Of a stretch of DNA of 64,000 bases, positions 17,897-26,765 are shown piece by piece; position 1 is the first letter of the stretch; every line of letters starts with the position of its first letter. The notes beneath the pieces were generated by a model. The model searched no databases. It was not told where the DNA came from and was given only the letters and a program-made list of their open reading frames with translations. The stretch comes from Hydrocarboniphaga sp. Lineage in GTDB: Bacteria; Pseudomonadota; Gammaproteobacteria; Nevskiales; Nevskiaceae. The DNA lies in assembly GCF_028291725.1 (NCBI RefSeq), contig NZ_JAQGNT010000051.1:1-64000 (forward strand). The letters are read 5' to 3'. The translations under genes were made by a program, and so were the position numbers.

Positions 17897-19204
17897 ATGA
17901 AGAATGTTGAGCCGAAGCGGCGGGTGCTGACAGCTGTCGTGCTGCTTTGCTGCGCGCAATCCTTGGCGGCCGAGGATGGCCCGCCGCCGCCCGCCGCGGA
18001 GATCAAGCTGCCGGCTGTCGCCGGCTGGAACGAGTTCGTCGACGGCCTGCGTGGCCTGCCCGAGCGCATGCTGGCGAAGCTGCCCGAGTCCATGCGCAAC
18101 GATCCGCAGGTGCAGCAGGAAGTCGGCCGGCTGATGCTGGAATCACTGGCCTCCTCAACGCTCGACGCCATCGGCGGCGATGGCGATTTCCCGTCGTTCC
18201 TGCCGGTGATCGGGCAACTGATGAACATCGGCCAGCCGAATGCCGACACGGTGTACCGCAGCGCGCGCATCACGCCCGGCGGCAGCTACCGCATGCGCGG
18301 GCAGCGCGGCAGCCTGCGCATGCTCGTCATCGCCGAAACCGGGCCTTCACCCGGCGAGCCGGGCTTCGATCCCGCGCACGCGCGAGCGCCGCGCAGCACG
18401 CACGATCTCAACGCGCTCGAGCTCGATGCTCAGGGCCGCTTCGATGTGCTGCTGAGTCCGCAGCGGCCCGATGCTTATGCGGGCGACTGGTGGCCGCTGT
18501 CGCCGACGACGGACAAGCTGTTGCTGCGCATGGTCAGCAGCGACTGGAGCCGCGAGCGCGATCCGACGATCGCCATCGAACGCGTCGATAAGCCGATGGA
18601 CAAGCCGCGACGCAGCGCGGCCGAGCTCGAACAGCGTCTGCGCCGGCTGCCGAATGCAGCCGCGTTCATGGCCCTTCTGTTCGCCGACCATGTCGAGCAA
18701 TTGCGCAAAGAGGGCTATGTCAACAAGCTCAAGGTATTCGATACCTCGCAGATCGGCGGCCTCGCCAACCAGTTCTACTACGAAGGCGCCTACGATCTGC
18801 GCGACGATGAGGCGCTGATCGTGGAGGCCACGGTGCCTGCGCATTGCTTGTACCGCTCGATCATCCTGACCAACGAGATCTACGAAACCATCGACTGGTA
18901 CAACAATCACAGCAGCCTCAACGATACCCAGGCCGCCGCTGATGCGGACGGTGTGCTGCGCGTGGTGGTCTCGGCGAAAGACCCTGGCGTGCCGAACTGG
19001 CTCGACACGGCGGGCTATCCGCGCGGCGTCATACAGGGACGTTGGACCGAGTGCGACTCGAAGCCGGTGCCCAGTGTGCGCAAGCTCGCGTTTTCCAAGC
19101 TGCGCAAAGCCTTGCCGCGCGATACTGCGACGGTTACCGCGGAGCAGCGCGAACGCGTGATTCGCGAGCGCCGCATCCAGTTGCAGCAGTGGCCGCTGTG
19201 GTGA
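17897..19204 (+). CDS. Exported DUF1214 domain protein
   Basis: This 435-residue protein starts with a probable signal peptide (about residues 1-25: KRRVLTAVVLLCCAQSLAA), so it is likely periplasmic. The C-terminal DUF1214 domain is visible as DEALIVEATVPAHCLYRSIILTNEIYETIDWY, then GVPNWLDTAGYPRGVIQGRW. Function unknown. An upstream in-frame ATG at 17867 overlaps the previous gene; the ATG at 17897 places the signal peptide at the N-terminus. Its stop overlaps the next frame at 19204. Its paralogue at 8739 lacks the signal, so the two may act in different compartments. Confidence 0.75.
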   Translation: MKNVEPKRRVLTAVVLLCCAQSLAAEDGPPPPAAEIKLPAVAGWNEFVDGLRGLPERMLAKLPESMRNDPQVQQEVGRLMLESLASSTLDAIGGDGDFPSFLPVIGQLMNIGQPNADTVYRSARITPGGSYRMRGQRGSLRMLVIAETGPSPGEPGFDPAHARAPRSTHDLNALELDAQGRFDVLLSPQRPDAYAGDWWPLSPTTDKLLLRMVSSDWSRERDPTIAIERVDKPMDKPRRSAAELEQRLRRLPNAAAFMALLFADHVEQLRKEGYVNKLKVFDTSQIGGLANQFYYEGAYDLRDDEALIVEATVPAHCLYRSIILTNEIYETIDWYNNHSSLNDTQAAADADGVLRVVVSAKDPGVPNWLDTAGYPRGVIQGRWTECDSKPVPSVRKLAFSKLRKALPRDTATVTAEQRERVIRERRIQLQQWPLW

Positions 19205-19242
19205 TGCGCGCGCCGCTCAACGAAACAGGAGCCACACCGATC

Positions 19243-20268
19243 GTGCCCAATACCATGAAGGCCTATCACTTCGAGGCGTTCAACGATGCGCTGGCGAGCC
19301 TGCGACTGCGCGAAGACCCGATGCCATCGCCGGGCATGGGCCAGGTCGTCGTGCGGATGCGGGCGACCTCGCTGAATTATCGCGACCTGCTGGCGGCTTC
19401 GGGACAGCTGCCCGGCATCAAGCCAGGCCTGATCCCGCTGTCCGATGGCGCGGGTGAAGTCGTCGCCGTCGGCGAGGCGGTCTATCGCGTCAGGCCGGGT
19501 GATCGGGTCGTGGCGGCGTTCAACCCGACCTGGATTTCGGGCCGGCCCGAAGTCGAGTTCATGCGCGCCATGCTGGGCGGCACTGTGGATGGCGTGCTCG
19601 CCGAGTACGTGATGCTGGATCAGCAGGGGCTCGAGCGCCTGCCTGACGGTCTGAGCTTCCAGGAAGGCGCGACGCTTCCTTGCGCGGCCGTCACCGCCTG
19701 GTCGGCTCTGCACTGCGGCCTGCCGCTGCTCGCCGGCCAAACCGTGCTGGTGCAGGGTACCGGCGGCGTGTCGATCTTCGCGCTGCAGCTGGCGAAGTCT
19801 TTCGGCTGCCGCGTGATCGCGACGACCTCGTCGGCAGAAAAAGCCGGGCGATTGCGCCAGCTCGGTGCCGACGAAGTCGTCAACTACGCGCAGGTTCCCG
19901 AATGGGGAGCGGCCGTGCGCGAGCTGACCGGCGGACGCGGTGTCGATCGCGTCGTCGAGGTCGGCGGTCCCGGAACGCTGGAGCAGTCGATCGGCTGCAC
20001 CGCGTTCAATGCGCAGATTGCGCTGGTGGGTTTTGTCGGGGGCCTCGGCGCGCAGATCAACCCGCGCCTGCTGATGCGCGGCGGGCTATCGACGCACTCC
20101 ATCGCGGTCGGCAGCCGGACGGACCTCGCCAAGCTCCTCGCCGCGGCCGAAGCCACGCAGCTGCGGCCGGTGATCGATCGCGTCTTTGCGTTTTCGCAGG
20201 CCCCCGACGCCTATCGGCACCTGCAAAGTCGCCGACATTTCGGCAAAGTAGTCATCAATGTCGATTAA
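19243..20268 (+). CDS. MDR-type quinone oxidoreductase / alcohol dehydrogenase
   Basis: This protein is a 341-residue paralogue of the 7607 gene product. The GroES-like half has TSLNYRDLLAASGQLPG; the Rossmann half has VLVQGTGGVSIFALQLAKSFG. Zinc ligands are not apparent. I use GTG 19243 because AGGAG lies 11 bases upstream. ATG 19255 (MKAYHFEAF) is the homology-based alternative and ATG 19204 would overlap the previous stop by one base. It is the fourth gene of the plus-strand run. Probably an NAD(P)H-dependent enone reductase or alcohol dehydrogenase. Confidence 0.83.
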   Translation: MPNTMKAYHFEAFNDALASLRLREDPMPSPGMGQVVVRMRATSLNYRDLLAASGQLPGIKPGLIPLSDGAGEVVAVGEAVYRVRPGDRVVAAFNPTWISGRPEVEFMRAMLGGTVDGVLAEYVMLDQQGLERLPDGLSFQEGATLPCAAVTAWSALHCGLPLLAGQTVLVQGTGGVSIFALQLAKSFGCRVIATTSSAEKAGRLRQLGADEVVNYAQVPEWGAAVRELTGGRGVDRVVEVGGPGTLEQSIGCTAFNAQIALVGFVGGLGAQINPRLLMRGGLSTHSIAVGSRTDLAKLLAAAEATQLRPVIDRVFAFSQAPDAYRHLQSRRHFGKVVINVD

Positions 20269-20326
20269 TATGGGTATCGATTGATAGAGTCGACACCTGA
20301 AACGTATCAATAGTGAAGGAGGAACG

Positions 20327-21067
20327 ATGTCTCTGAAGGGCAAGACGGCAGTCGTCACCGGCGGCGGAAGCGGAATCGGGCGCGCCTGCGCAGTGCAGCT
20401 GGCGCGCGACGGCGCCGCCATTGCGGTGTGGGATCTGAATGGTGACGCCGCCGCCGAGACGGTGAGCCTGATCGAGGCCGAAGGCAACAAGGCGAAGGCC
20501 TACACCGGCGACGCCTCGGCCCCGGACAGCATCGCCAGCATCCTGGTCCGTATCCGCGCCGAACTGGGCCCGGTGCTGGTGCTGGTCAACAACGCCGGCA
20601 TCACCGGCTTCGTGGCCTTCCTGGATATCACGCCGGAAGCTCTGGAGCGGATGTATCGCATCAACCTGATGGGCCCGTTCTTCATGACCCAGGCCGTCAT
20701 TTCCGACATGCTGGCGGCCGGCTGGGGCCGTATCGTCAATATCTCCTCATCTTCAGCGCAGACCGGTGCCAAGGGCATGACGCATTATTCGTCGTCCAAG
20801 GGCGGCGTCATCGCGCTGACGAAGTCGCTGGCGGCGGAGTTCGCGGATCGCGGCATCACTGTCAACAACATCCCGCCGGGTTTCATCGACACACCGATGC
20901 TGCGCGGATCGCCGGTCAACCTCGATGCCACGGCCGCGACTTCGCCGATGAAGCGCGCCGGCCGGCCTGAAGACATGGCCGCTGCCTGCTCATTCCTCGC
21001 GTCCGACGCCGCCGGCTACATCACCGGCCAGACACTCGGCGTCAACGGCGGCCGCGTCATCTACTGA
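20327..21067 (+). CDS. Short-chain dehydrogenase/reductase (FabG-like)
   Basis: This 246-residue classical SDR has TGGGSGIG (11-18), NNAG, a Ser in SSSSAQTG and YSSSK as the catalytic Tyr/Lys pair. The C-terminus GYITGQTLGVNGG is typical of FabG-like enzymes, which suggests a 3-hydroxyacyl-CoA or ring alcohol dehydrogenase. A strong AAGGAGG precedes the ATG at 20327. It ends the five-gene run and is followed by a palindromic repeat. Confidence 0.9.
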   Translation: MSLKGKTAVVTGGGSGIGRACAVQLARDGAAIAVWDLNGDAAAETVSLIEAEGNKAKAYTGDASAPDSIASILVRIRAELGPVLVLVNNAGITGFVAFLDITPEALERMYRINLMGPFFMTQAVISDMLAAGWGRIVNISSSSAQTGAKGMTHYSSSKGGVIALTKSLAAEFADRGITVNNIPPGFIDTPMLRGSPVNLDATAATSPMKRAGRPEDMAAACSFLASDAAGYITGQTLGVNGGRVIY

Positions 21068-21076
21068 AGCATGTGC

Positions 21077-21150
21077 GTAGGGCGGGAGCATCCCGCCTTT
21101 CGCGTGGTGCAGGCGCGCAAGGCGGGATGCGCTGCGCTCCTCCCGCCTAC
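21077..21150. repeat. Intergenic palindromic repeat, family A copy 2
   Basis: The left arm GTAGGGCGGGAGCATC... matches the repeat at 8650-8716. The right arm carries an interruption (GCTGCGCTCC) that breaks the palindrome. It lies between the convergent SDR and CoA-transferase subunit B genes and may serve as a transcription barrier. Confidence 0.75.
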
Positions 21151-21188
21151 CCCTTCAACAAGCCGGTAGAAGCTGCTTAGCGGCGCCC

Positions 21189-21749
21189 TTACAGGATCGG
21201 CACGCCGGTCTTTTGCCGCAGCTCATTGAGGCTCACATCCGGCGCGAGTTCCACCAGCTTGATGCCGCCGTCGGTCACATCCAGCACGCCCAGCTCGGTG
21301 ATGATGCGGTCGACCGCGCCGACGCCGGTCAGCGGCGGCGTGCGTTGGGGCAGGATCTTGAACTCGCCGCCCATACCCTTGACCATTTTGTCGGGCACCA
21401 TCCAGTTGGCGAGATCGCCTTTTTCTGACACCTGCATCGCGCCGAGAATGGACAGGTTGATGTGGCCGCCGCGGATCATCGCGAACGAATCGGCGCTGGA
21501 GAAGAAGGCGCTGCCGGGCACGGTGGTGATGGTCTGCTTGCCGGCGTTGATCAGGTCGGCGTCGATGCTCGCCCCGGTCGGGAACGGGCCGATGCCGAGC
21601 AGGCCGTTCTCGGACTGCAGCCAAACGTCCATGCCCTGCGGAATGTAGTTGGCGACGAGCGTCGGCAGACCGATGCCGAGGTTGACGTAGTAGCCGTCCT
21701 GCAGTTCGCGGGCGGCGCGCTGGGCCATCTGTTCGCGGGTCCAGGCCAT
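21189..21749 (-). CDS. 3-oxoacid CoA-transferase-type subunit B
   Basis: This 186-residue B subunit of a family I CoA-transferase would move CoA between succinyl-CoA or acetyl-CoA and a 3-oxo acid. The catalytic glutamate is Glu47 in the motif SENGLLG, and [23 protein letters not shown] is intact. The B subunit looks complete. The ATG at 21749 follows the A subunit stop by two bases, so the two are coupled. Because the A partner is internally shortened, activity of the pair is doubtful. Confidence 0.88.
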   Translation of the reverse strand: MAWTREQMAQRAARELQDGYYVNLGIGLPTLVANYIPQGMDVWLQSENGLLGIGPFPTGASIDADLINAGKQTITTVPGSAFFSSADSFAMIRGGHINLSILGAMQVSEKGDLANWMVPDKMVKGMGGEFKILPQRTPPLTGVGAVDRIITELGVLDVTDGGIKLVELAPDVSLNELRQKTGVPIL

Positions 21750-21751
21750 GG

Positions 21752-22336
21752 TTACCTGCTCACGGTGCGCTGCTCGATGCGCTTCTCGGGGTGGGGGTTG
21801 TGCACCAGGCGTTTGACGTAGATGCCGGGCGTATGAATCTGGTCCGGATCGAGCTCGCCGAGCTCCACCACTTCTTCCACTTCGGCGACACATATCGGCG
21901 CAGCAGCGGCGACCATGGGATTGAAGTTGCGCGCGGTCATGCGGTAGACCAGGTTGCCGGCGGTGTCGGCCTTCCAGGCCTTGACCAGGGACACGTCGGC
22001 TTTCAGTGAACGCTCCATCACATACCACTCACCGTCGAACTCCTGCGTCGGCTTGCCCTCTGCGACGATGGTGCCGTAGCCGGTCCTGGTGAAGAAGGCC
22101 GGTATGCCGGCGCCGCCGGCCCGCAGTTTCTCGGCGAGATTGCCCTGCGGCGTGAACTCCAGCTCCAGCTCGCCGGCCAGGTACTGGCGCTCGAACTCCT
22201 TGTTCTCGCCGACATAGGAGGAGATCATCTTGCGGATCTGCCGTGTGGTTGGCAGTTGGCCCAGGCCAAAGCCATCGATGCCGTCGCGGATGATGCCCTC
22301 CAGCGCGGACTCGGCGCTGGCATACAGCTTGTTCAT
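21752..22336 (-). CDS. 3-oxoacid CoA-transferase-type subunit A with internal deletion
   Basis: This A subunit is 194 residues long, while relatives have about 230. It begins normally ([19 protein letters not shown]) and then jumps at residue 20 directly to [19 protein letters not shown]. The usual intervening stretch of roughly 35-40 residues, including the glycine-rich GGFGLCGIPE loop that helps form the CoA site, is absent. The frame is kept. Recombination between the two similar GGFGL/DGFGL coding segments would give this product. AGGAGC precedes the ATG at 22336. The protein is probably inactive or altered, unless the gap is an assembly artefact. Confidence 0.8.
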   Translation of the reverse strand: MNKLYASAESALEGIIRDGIDGFGLGQLPTTRQIRKMISSYVGENKEFERQYLAGELELEFTPQGNLAEKLRAGGAGIPAFFTRTGYGTIVAEGKPTQEFDGEWYVMERSLKADVSLVKAWKADTAGNLVYRMTARNFNPMVAAAAPICVAEVEEVVELGELDPDQIHTPGIYVKRLVHNPHPEKRIEQRTVSR

Positions 22337-22403
22337 GAGCTTGCTCCTGAAGAGCTGACTGCGACGCTGCGTCGGCGGCGCTCTAGAAATCGGTTGAATT
22401 TTC

Positions 22404-22417
22404 GACCACTAATGGTC
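22404..22417. promoter_or_regulatory. Candidate operator palindrome
   Basis: GACCACTAATGGTC is a perfect 5-4-5 inverted repeat in the 228 bp divergent gap between the CoA-transferase operon and the SMP-30-like gene. The position and symmetry suit a dimeric repressor. No regulator gene is adjacent, so the binding protein is unknown. Confidence 0.35.
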
Positions 22418-22564
22418 AACCATGTTGATGATCGCGGTGGCCGGACGGCGCGGTCAAGCGAGACCGGGCCAAACGCGCCTGGCTCGAACCTGGCCTGGGG
22501 GCAGTGCCTGCCGGCCGATCAGAATGGCAACGATGTCGTACGGTACATCGAGGAGATCATCAGA

Positions 22565-24163
22565 ATGTCGGTGCAAAGTGGACGCAATACCGCTGCAAGC
22601 CCGTACCGCCTCGCCGAGGGTTGGCGCCTGGAACGACTCACTCCTGCCAGCCGCCTGTTCGGCGCCAACGGCCTGCGCACCGGTGCGGATGGGCGTATCT
22701 ACGTGGCGCAGGTGTCGGGCAGCCAGATCAGCGCGATCGACGTCGATACCGGCGCAATCGAGACGATCAGCCCGATGGGTGGCGAGATCGTCGCGCCCGA
22801 CGACCTGGTGTTCGACGACGAAGGCAACCTGTACGCCACCGAAATCACCGAAGGGCGCGTCAGCATGCGCGCGCCCAACGGCACGACCAGGGTGATCTAC
22901 GGCGACATCCCGCTGGCCAATCCCATCACCTTCCACCAGGGGCGGCTGATTGCCGGCGAGTTGCGCATGGGCGGACGGATCATGGAACTGGACCGCAACG
23001 GCGGGGCGCCGCGCGTCATTTTCGACCAGGTTCCGATGGCGAATGCTTTCGATGTGGGGCCGGACGGCAAACTCTATTTCCCGGCGCAGGCCGCGAACGA
23101 AATCTGGCGCATCAGTCTGGACGGCGGCGAGCCCGAAGTTGTCGCCAAGGATCTCGGCGTACCGGACTCGGTGAAGTTTCATCCCGACGGTTACATCGTC
23201 TCGACCCAGGTGCACAGCGGTCAGGTGCTGCGCATCGATCCGCGCACCGGCGACCGCAGCGTTCTGGCCAATCTGACGCAGGGCCTCGACAACGTGACCT
23301 TCGTCGGCAAGCGCAGCTTCGTGTCGAACATCTCGGGCTACATCGTCGAAATCCTCGACGGCGGCAAGACCCGTGATCTGGTCCCCGACGGCTTCAACTG
23401 GCCGCTCGGTCTGGCCATCGACGAGACCGGTCTGATCTACGTCGCTGATGGCCCGTTCTCCTACACGCTGCGGCCGGGCGAAGAACGCAAGCTGATCGGC
23501 ATGCTGTTCACGCCGGGTTATCCGGGATATGCACGCGGCGTGGCCGCTGCGGGGCCGGGCGAATTCATCATCACCACCGCCAACGGCGATGTTGCGCGTT
23601 ACTGGCCCGGGCAGGCGAAGAGCGAAATGCTCGCGAGCGGTTTCAACCAGCTCTACGGCGTGGCGGTTGCGGCCAAGGGAGGCATCGTCTTCGCCGAGCA
23701 GGGCGGCGGACGTGTGCTGTCGGTGCAGTCGGGCAATGTCGAAACGCTCGCCACCGGCCTCAAGCTGCCCTCAGGCGTGGCGGTGGGCCCTGATGGCAGC
23801 TGTTATGTCTCGGAGTCCGCCGGTGGGCGTGTCGCCAAGCTGTCCGGCGGCAAGGCCGAAACGGTGCTGGACGGGCTGCAGAAGCCCCAGGGCATCCTCG
23901 TGCGCGGCAAGCTGCTCTATGTCGTTGATACGGGCTCCAAGCAGCTGATCGAATACGATCTGGCCAGCGGAGTACGCCGCAGCATCGCGTCCGAGCTGCC
24001 GGTCGGTGCTCCGCCCGGCGTGACGCCGAAATTCCTCGGCCCGATCGGAACCCTGTCCGGACCGATGGGTCCGTTCGCGGGCATCGCCGCCGGGGCGGAC
24101 GGCACGCTCTACGTCTCCGCTGATGCTGAAGGCAGCGTGCTGGCGATCCGCCCCGCCTGTTGA
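22565..24163 (+). CDS. SMP-30/gluconolactonase-like beta-propeller protein
   Basis: This 532-residue protein is built of repeated propeller blades such as GLRTGADGRIYVAQVSG, DDLVFDDEGNLYATEI, PLGLAIDETGLIYVADG and GVAVGPDGSCYVSES. The family includes lactonases and scaffold or sensor propellers. There is no obvious signal peptide. The number of blades is unusually high, probably two propellers. GAGGAG lies about 11 bases before the ATG at 22565. It precedes the Rieske oxygenase gene by 259 bp and may hydrolyse a lactone made by the Baeyer-Villiger enzyme at 28103; that link is inference. Confidence 0.75.
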   Translation: MSVQSGRNTAASPYRLAEGWRLERLTPASRLFGANGLRTGADGRIYVAQVSGSQISAIDVDTGAIETISPMGGEIVAPDDLVFDDEGNLYATEITEGRVSMRAPNGTTRVIYGDIPLANPITFHQGRLIAGELRMGGRIMELDRNGGAPRVIFDQVPMANAFDVGPDGKLYFPAQAANEIWRISLDGGEPEVVAKDLGVPDSVKFHPDGYIVSTQVHSGQVLRIDPRTGDRSVLANLTQGLDNVTFVGKRSFVSNISGYIVEILDGGKTRDLVPDGFNWPLGLAIDETGLIYVADGPFSYTLRPGEERKLIGMLFTPGYPGYARGVAAAGPGEFIITTANGDVARYWPGQAKSEMLASGFNQLYGVAVAAKGGIVFAEQGGGRVLSVQSGNVETLATGLKLPSGVAVGPDGSCYVSESAGGRVAKLSGGKAETVLDGLQKPQGILVRGKLLYVVDTGSKQLIEYDLASGVRRSIASELPVGAPPGVTPKFLGPIGTLSGPMGPFAGIAAGADGTLYVSADAEGSVLAIRPAC

Positions 24164-24207
24164 ACAACTCCGTTGAACACTTATCCGGCCGCTTGATGGG
24201 CTTCGTG

Positions 24208-24237
24208 TTGACTTATTTCGGTTCAAAGGACCAATAT
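24208..24237 (+). promoter_or_regulatory. Possible sigma-70-like promoter upstream of the first Rieske gene
   Basis: TTGACT (24208-24213) and CAATAT (24232-24237) are 18 bases apart in the non-coding gap before the Rieske gene that starts at 24423. The match is moderate and the 5-prime leader would be about 180 bases. Confidence 0.25.
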
Positions 24238-24422
24238 CGGAACGCTCAATGGCGAGCGGCCTGCACGCTGACGGCTCTGTCCGATCGCTACCGGGCGTCC
24301 GGTTTGACGCTGGTGCCGAGCGCCGCGCAGGGTCAGCCACGCAAGCCCTGTTCTCGGACACATTTGCAAACCAGTCCAGCTCGTTTGCGTTCAAGGCTGG
24401 CTTACAGGATTCGGAGGATGTT

Positions 24423-25793
24423 GTGAACAAGCCTGTCGACATCACAAAAAATATTGAAGAGCGGTCCGAGCCGGTCACGATCGGCGTCGAAGCCTATATT
24501 TCCGCGGACTATGCCCGGGCAGAGCGCGACAAACTCTGGCGCAAGGTCTGGCTGCAGGCCGGCCGCGTCGAAGAAATCCCCGAGGTGGGTAGTTTTCTCA
24601 GCTACGACATCCTCGACGATTCGATCGTAATCGTCCGCACGGCGGCCGATCAGATCAAGGCATACCACAACGTCTGCTCGCATCGGGGTCGCAAGCTCGT
24701 GGACACCCCGGCGGACGCCAAGAGCGCCTGCGGCCGCAAGAAATCCTTCGTCTGCCCCTTCCACGGCTGGACCTTCAACCTCGATGGCGAGTGCACGCGT
24801 ATTCGTGAGAAGGACGACTGGCAGGGTGCCTTGACGCCCGAAAACACGCATCTGTCCGAGGTCAAGGTCGACACCTGGGGCGGCTGGGTCTGGATCAACA
24901 TGGATCCGAACTGCGAGCCTCTGCATGACTATCTCGAACCGGCTGCGGGCATGCTCGATCCCTTCCAACTGGAGAACATGCGCGTCAGATGGCGCCGCTG
25001 GGTGATCTTCGACTGCAACTGGAAAGTCGCGGCGGAGGCGTTCGACGAGATCTATCACGTCGATATCACGCATCCGGAATTCGTGCAGTTCGGCCAGTTT
25101 CAGGGCTGGGCCAGGGCGCAGGGCAAGCACAGCAACATCGGCTATGACGCGCCCAATAACATGGATGCGAATCAGCAGGCGAAGCTGCGCGTCGGCACCG
25201 GCGGCGATGCGCGCGTGTCGACGAAGAATATGCAGGAGTTCACCTGGGAGCAGGTCAACACCAATACCACGCTGACGCTGGTGGATGCGGCGCGGCGTCT
25301 GGTCGATGAGCTGCCGGAAGGCACGCCGCCCGGCGAGGTTCTGAAGCACTGGCTGGAGTCGGCCAAGGCCGCGGACGTCGCGCGCGGCGTGATCTGGCCG
25401 ACCGTCGATCCCGCGCATGTCGGCAAGAGCGGCACCGCCTGGCAGATTTTCCCCAACTTCCAGATCGGGCACGCCGTCAACAACGCTCTTTGCTACAACT
25501 TCAAGCCTTACGGCTACGACCCCAACAAGTGCATCTTCGAAGTCGCAGTCTACGAACTGTTTCCGAAGGGCGAGGAGCCGGAGACGGAGTGGGAGTACAC
25601 GCCGGTGGGCGACCCGAGATGGCGCAGCGTGCTGCCGCAGGATTTCGCCAACATGGCGGCGGTGCAGCAGGGTATGAAGTCGCTCGGTTTCAGCGGCACC
25701 AAACCCAATCCATATCGGGAGCGTGCCATCGTCAACCTTCACAGCAACCTGGCGCAGTACATCGGTACAGGCGCGCCCAAGAAGCTTGAGTGA
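24423..25793 (+). CDS. Rieske non-heme iron oxygenase, alpha-type subunit 1
   Basis: This 456-residue ring-hydroxylating oxygenase has the Rieske [2Fe-2S] ligands C85, H87, C111 and H114 (CSHRG then CPFHGW). The catalytic iron ligands are probably H212 and H217 (DEIYHVDITHPEF). The start is GTG 24423, with GGAGG seven bases upstream; the in-frame reading above it has no homology. No beta subunit, ferredoxin or reductase gene is nearby, so electrons must come from elsewhere. The paralogue at 30061 shares the leader GGATT(C)GGAGGATGT(T/C)GTGAAC. Likely a hydroxylase or demethylase opening attack on a cyclic substrate. Confidence 0.9.
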   Translation: MNKPVDITKNIEERSEPVTIGVEAYISADYARAERDKLWRKVWLQAGRVEEIPEVGSFLSYDILDDSIVIVRTAADQIKAYHNVCSHRGRKLVDTPADAKSACGRKKSFVCPFHGWTFNLDGECTRIREKDDWQGALTPENTHLSEVKVDTWGGWVWINMDPNCEPLHDYLEPAAGMLDPFQLENMRVRWRRWVIFDCNWKVAAEAFDEIYHVDITHPEFVQFGQFQGWARAQGKHSNIGYDAPNNMDANQQAKLRVGTGGDARVSTKNMQEFTWEQVNTNTTLTLVDAARRLVDELPEGTPPGEVLKHWLESAKAADVARGVIWPTVDPAHVGKSGTAWQIFPNFQIGHAVNNALCYNFKPYGYDPNKCIFEVAVYELFPKGEEPETEWEYTPVGDPRWRSVLPQDFANMAAVQQGMKSLGFSGTKPNPYRERAIVNLHSNLAQYIGTGAPKKLE

Positions 25794-25908
25794 AAAATGG
25801 GCCGTGTGACGGCCTGGGGCTGACACGCGGCAAATACGCAATGGATGCCGATGCGTTCAAAACTGGACGCGGAGCTGCATGCCGCATCGAAAACTGGAGC
25901 ATTTGGCA

Positions 25909-26727
25909 ATGACGTTCACAACCCGCGATCTCAGGCCTCGTATCGCGACCGAAATCCGGTCGGACAAGGCAACGCTGCTCAGCGGCGTCCATGCATCGAA
26001 AATCCGCGAGCTGCTCGATCAGCGAGGAGTTCTGGTTTTCCCCCAAGTCGGCTTTACCGATGAGGAGCAGATCGTTTTCACGCAGACGCTCGGCAGCTTC
26101 GCGCCGGAAATGCGCGGCGAGAAAATCTACAAGGTCACGCTGGATACCAAGGCCAACGAGCTGGCCGACTATCTCAAGGGCTCGCTGTACTGGCACATCG
26201 ACGGCACCATGAACGAGGTGCCGATTCTCGCCTCGCTGCTGTCGAGCAAGGTGCTGCCTTCCAACGGCGGCGGCGATACCGAGTTCTGCAACACCTACGC
26301 CGCCTACGATGATTTTCCGGAGACGGAAAAGCAGCTGCTTGAAAAGCTGCGGGTGATGCATTCGGCGTGGAACACGCTGTTCTACTACGACCCGGAACCG
26401 AGCATCGAAACGCTGCGCGGCATGATGCGGATCGGCGACCGTGAGTTGCCGCTGGTGTGGAAGCACCGCTCGGGGCGCAAGTCGCTGGTCATCGGCTGCA
26501 CCGCGCGTCACGTCGTCGACATGGACTTCAAGAAGAGCGTCGAGCTGCTGGTGCAGCTGCGCGATTGGGCGACCCGGCCGCAATTCGTCTACCGCCACGT
26601 CTGGTCGGTCGGCGACCTGGTGATCTGGGACAACACCGGCACGATGCATCGTGCGACGCCCTACGATCCGAACTCCGGTCGCATGCTGCACCGGACCAAG
26701 CTGGAAGGCGAAGAGGCATTCGCTTAG
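25909..26727 (+). CDS. TauD/TfdA-family Fe(II)/2-oxoglutarate dioxygenase
   Basis: This 272-residue alpha-ketoglutarate-dependent dioxygenase has the iron triad HxD...H at H96, D98 and H247, and the 2-oxoglutarate-binding Arg at about R262 (GRMLHRTKLEG). It would hydroxylate an unactivated carbon. The ATG at 25909 is preceded by GGAG. It follows the first Rieske gene by 115 bp and precedes the MFS gene by 38 bp. A related protein lies beside selB (41348-42178). Confidence 0.9.
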   Translation: MTFTTRDLRPRIATEIRSDKATLLSGVHASKIRELLDQRGVLVFPQVGFTDEEQIVFTQTLGSFAPEMRGEKIYKVTLDTKANELADYLKGSLYWHIDGTMNEVPILASLLSSKVLPSNGGGDTEFCNTYAAYDDFPETEKQLLEKLRVMHSAWNTLFYYDPEPSIETLRGMMRIGDRELPLVWKHRSGRKSLVIGCTARHVVDMDFKKSVELLVQLRDWATRPQFVYRHVWSVGDLVIWDNTGTMHRATPYDPNSGRMLHRTKLEGEEAFA

Positions 26728-26765
26728 TCCGCGGCGTTTCCAAAACTGTGTTGGGGGAAGGGAAG

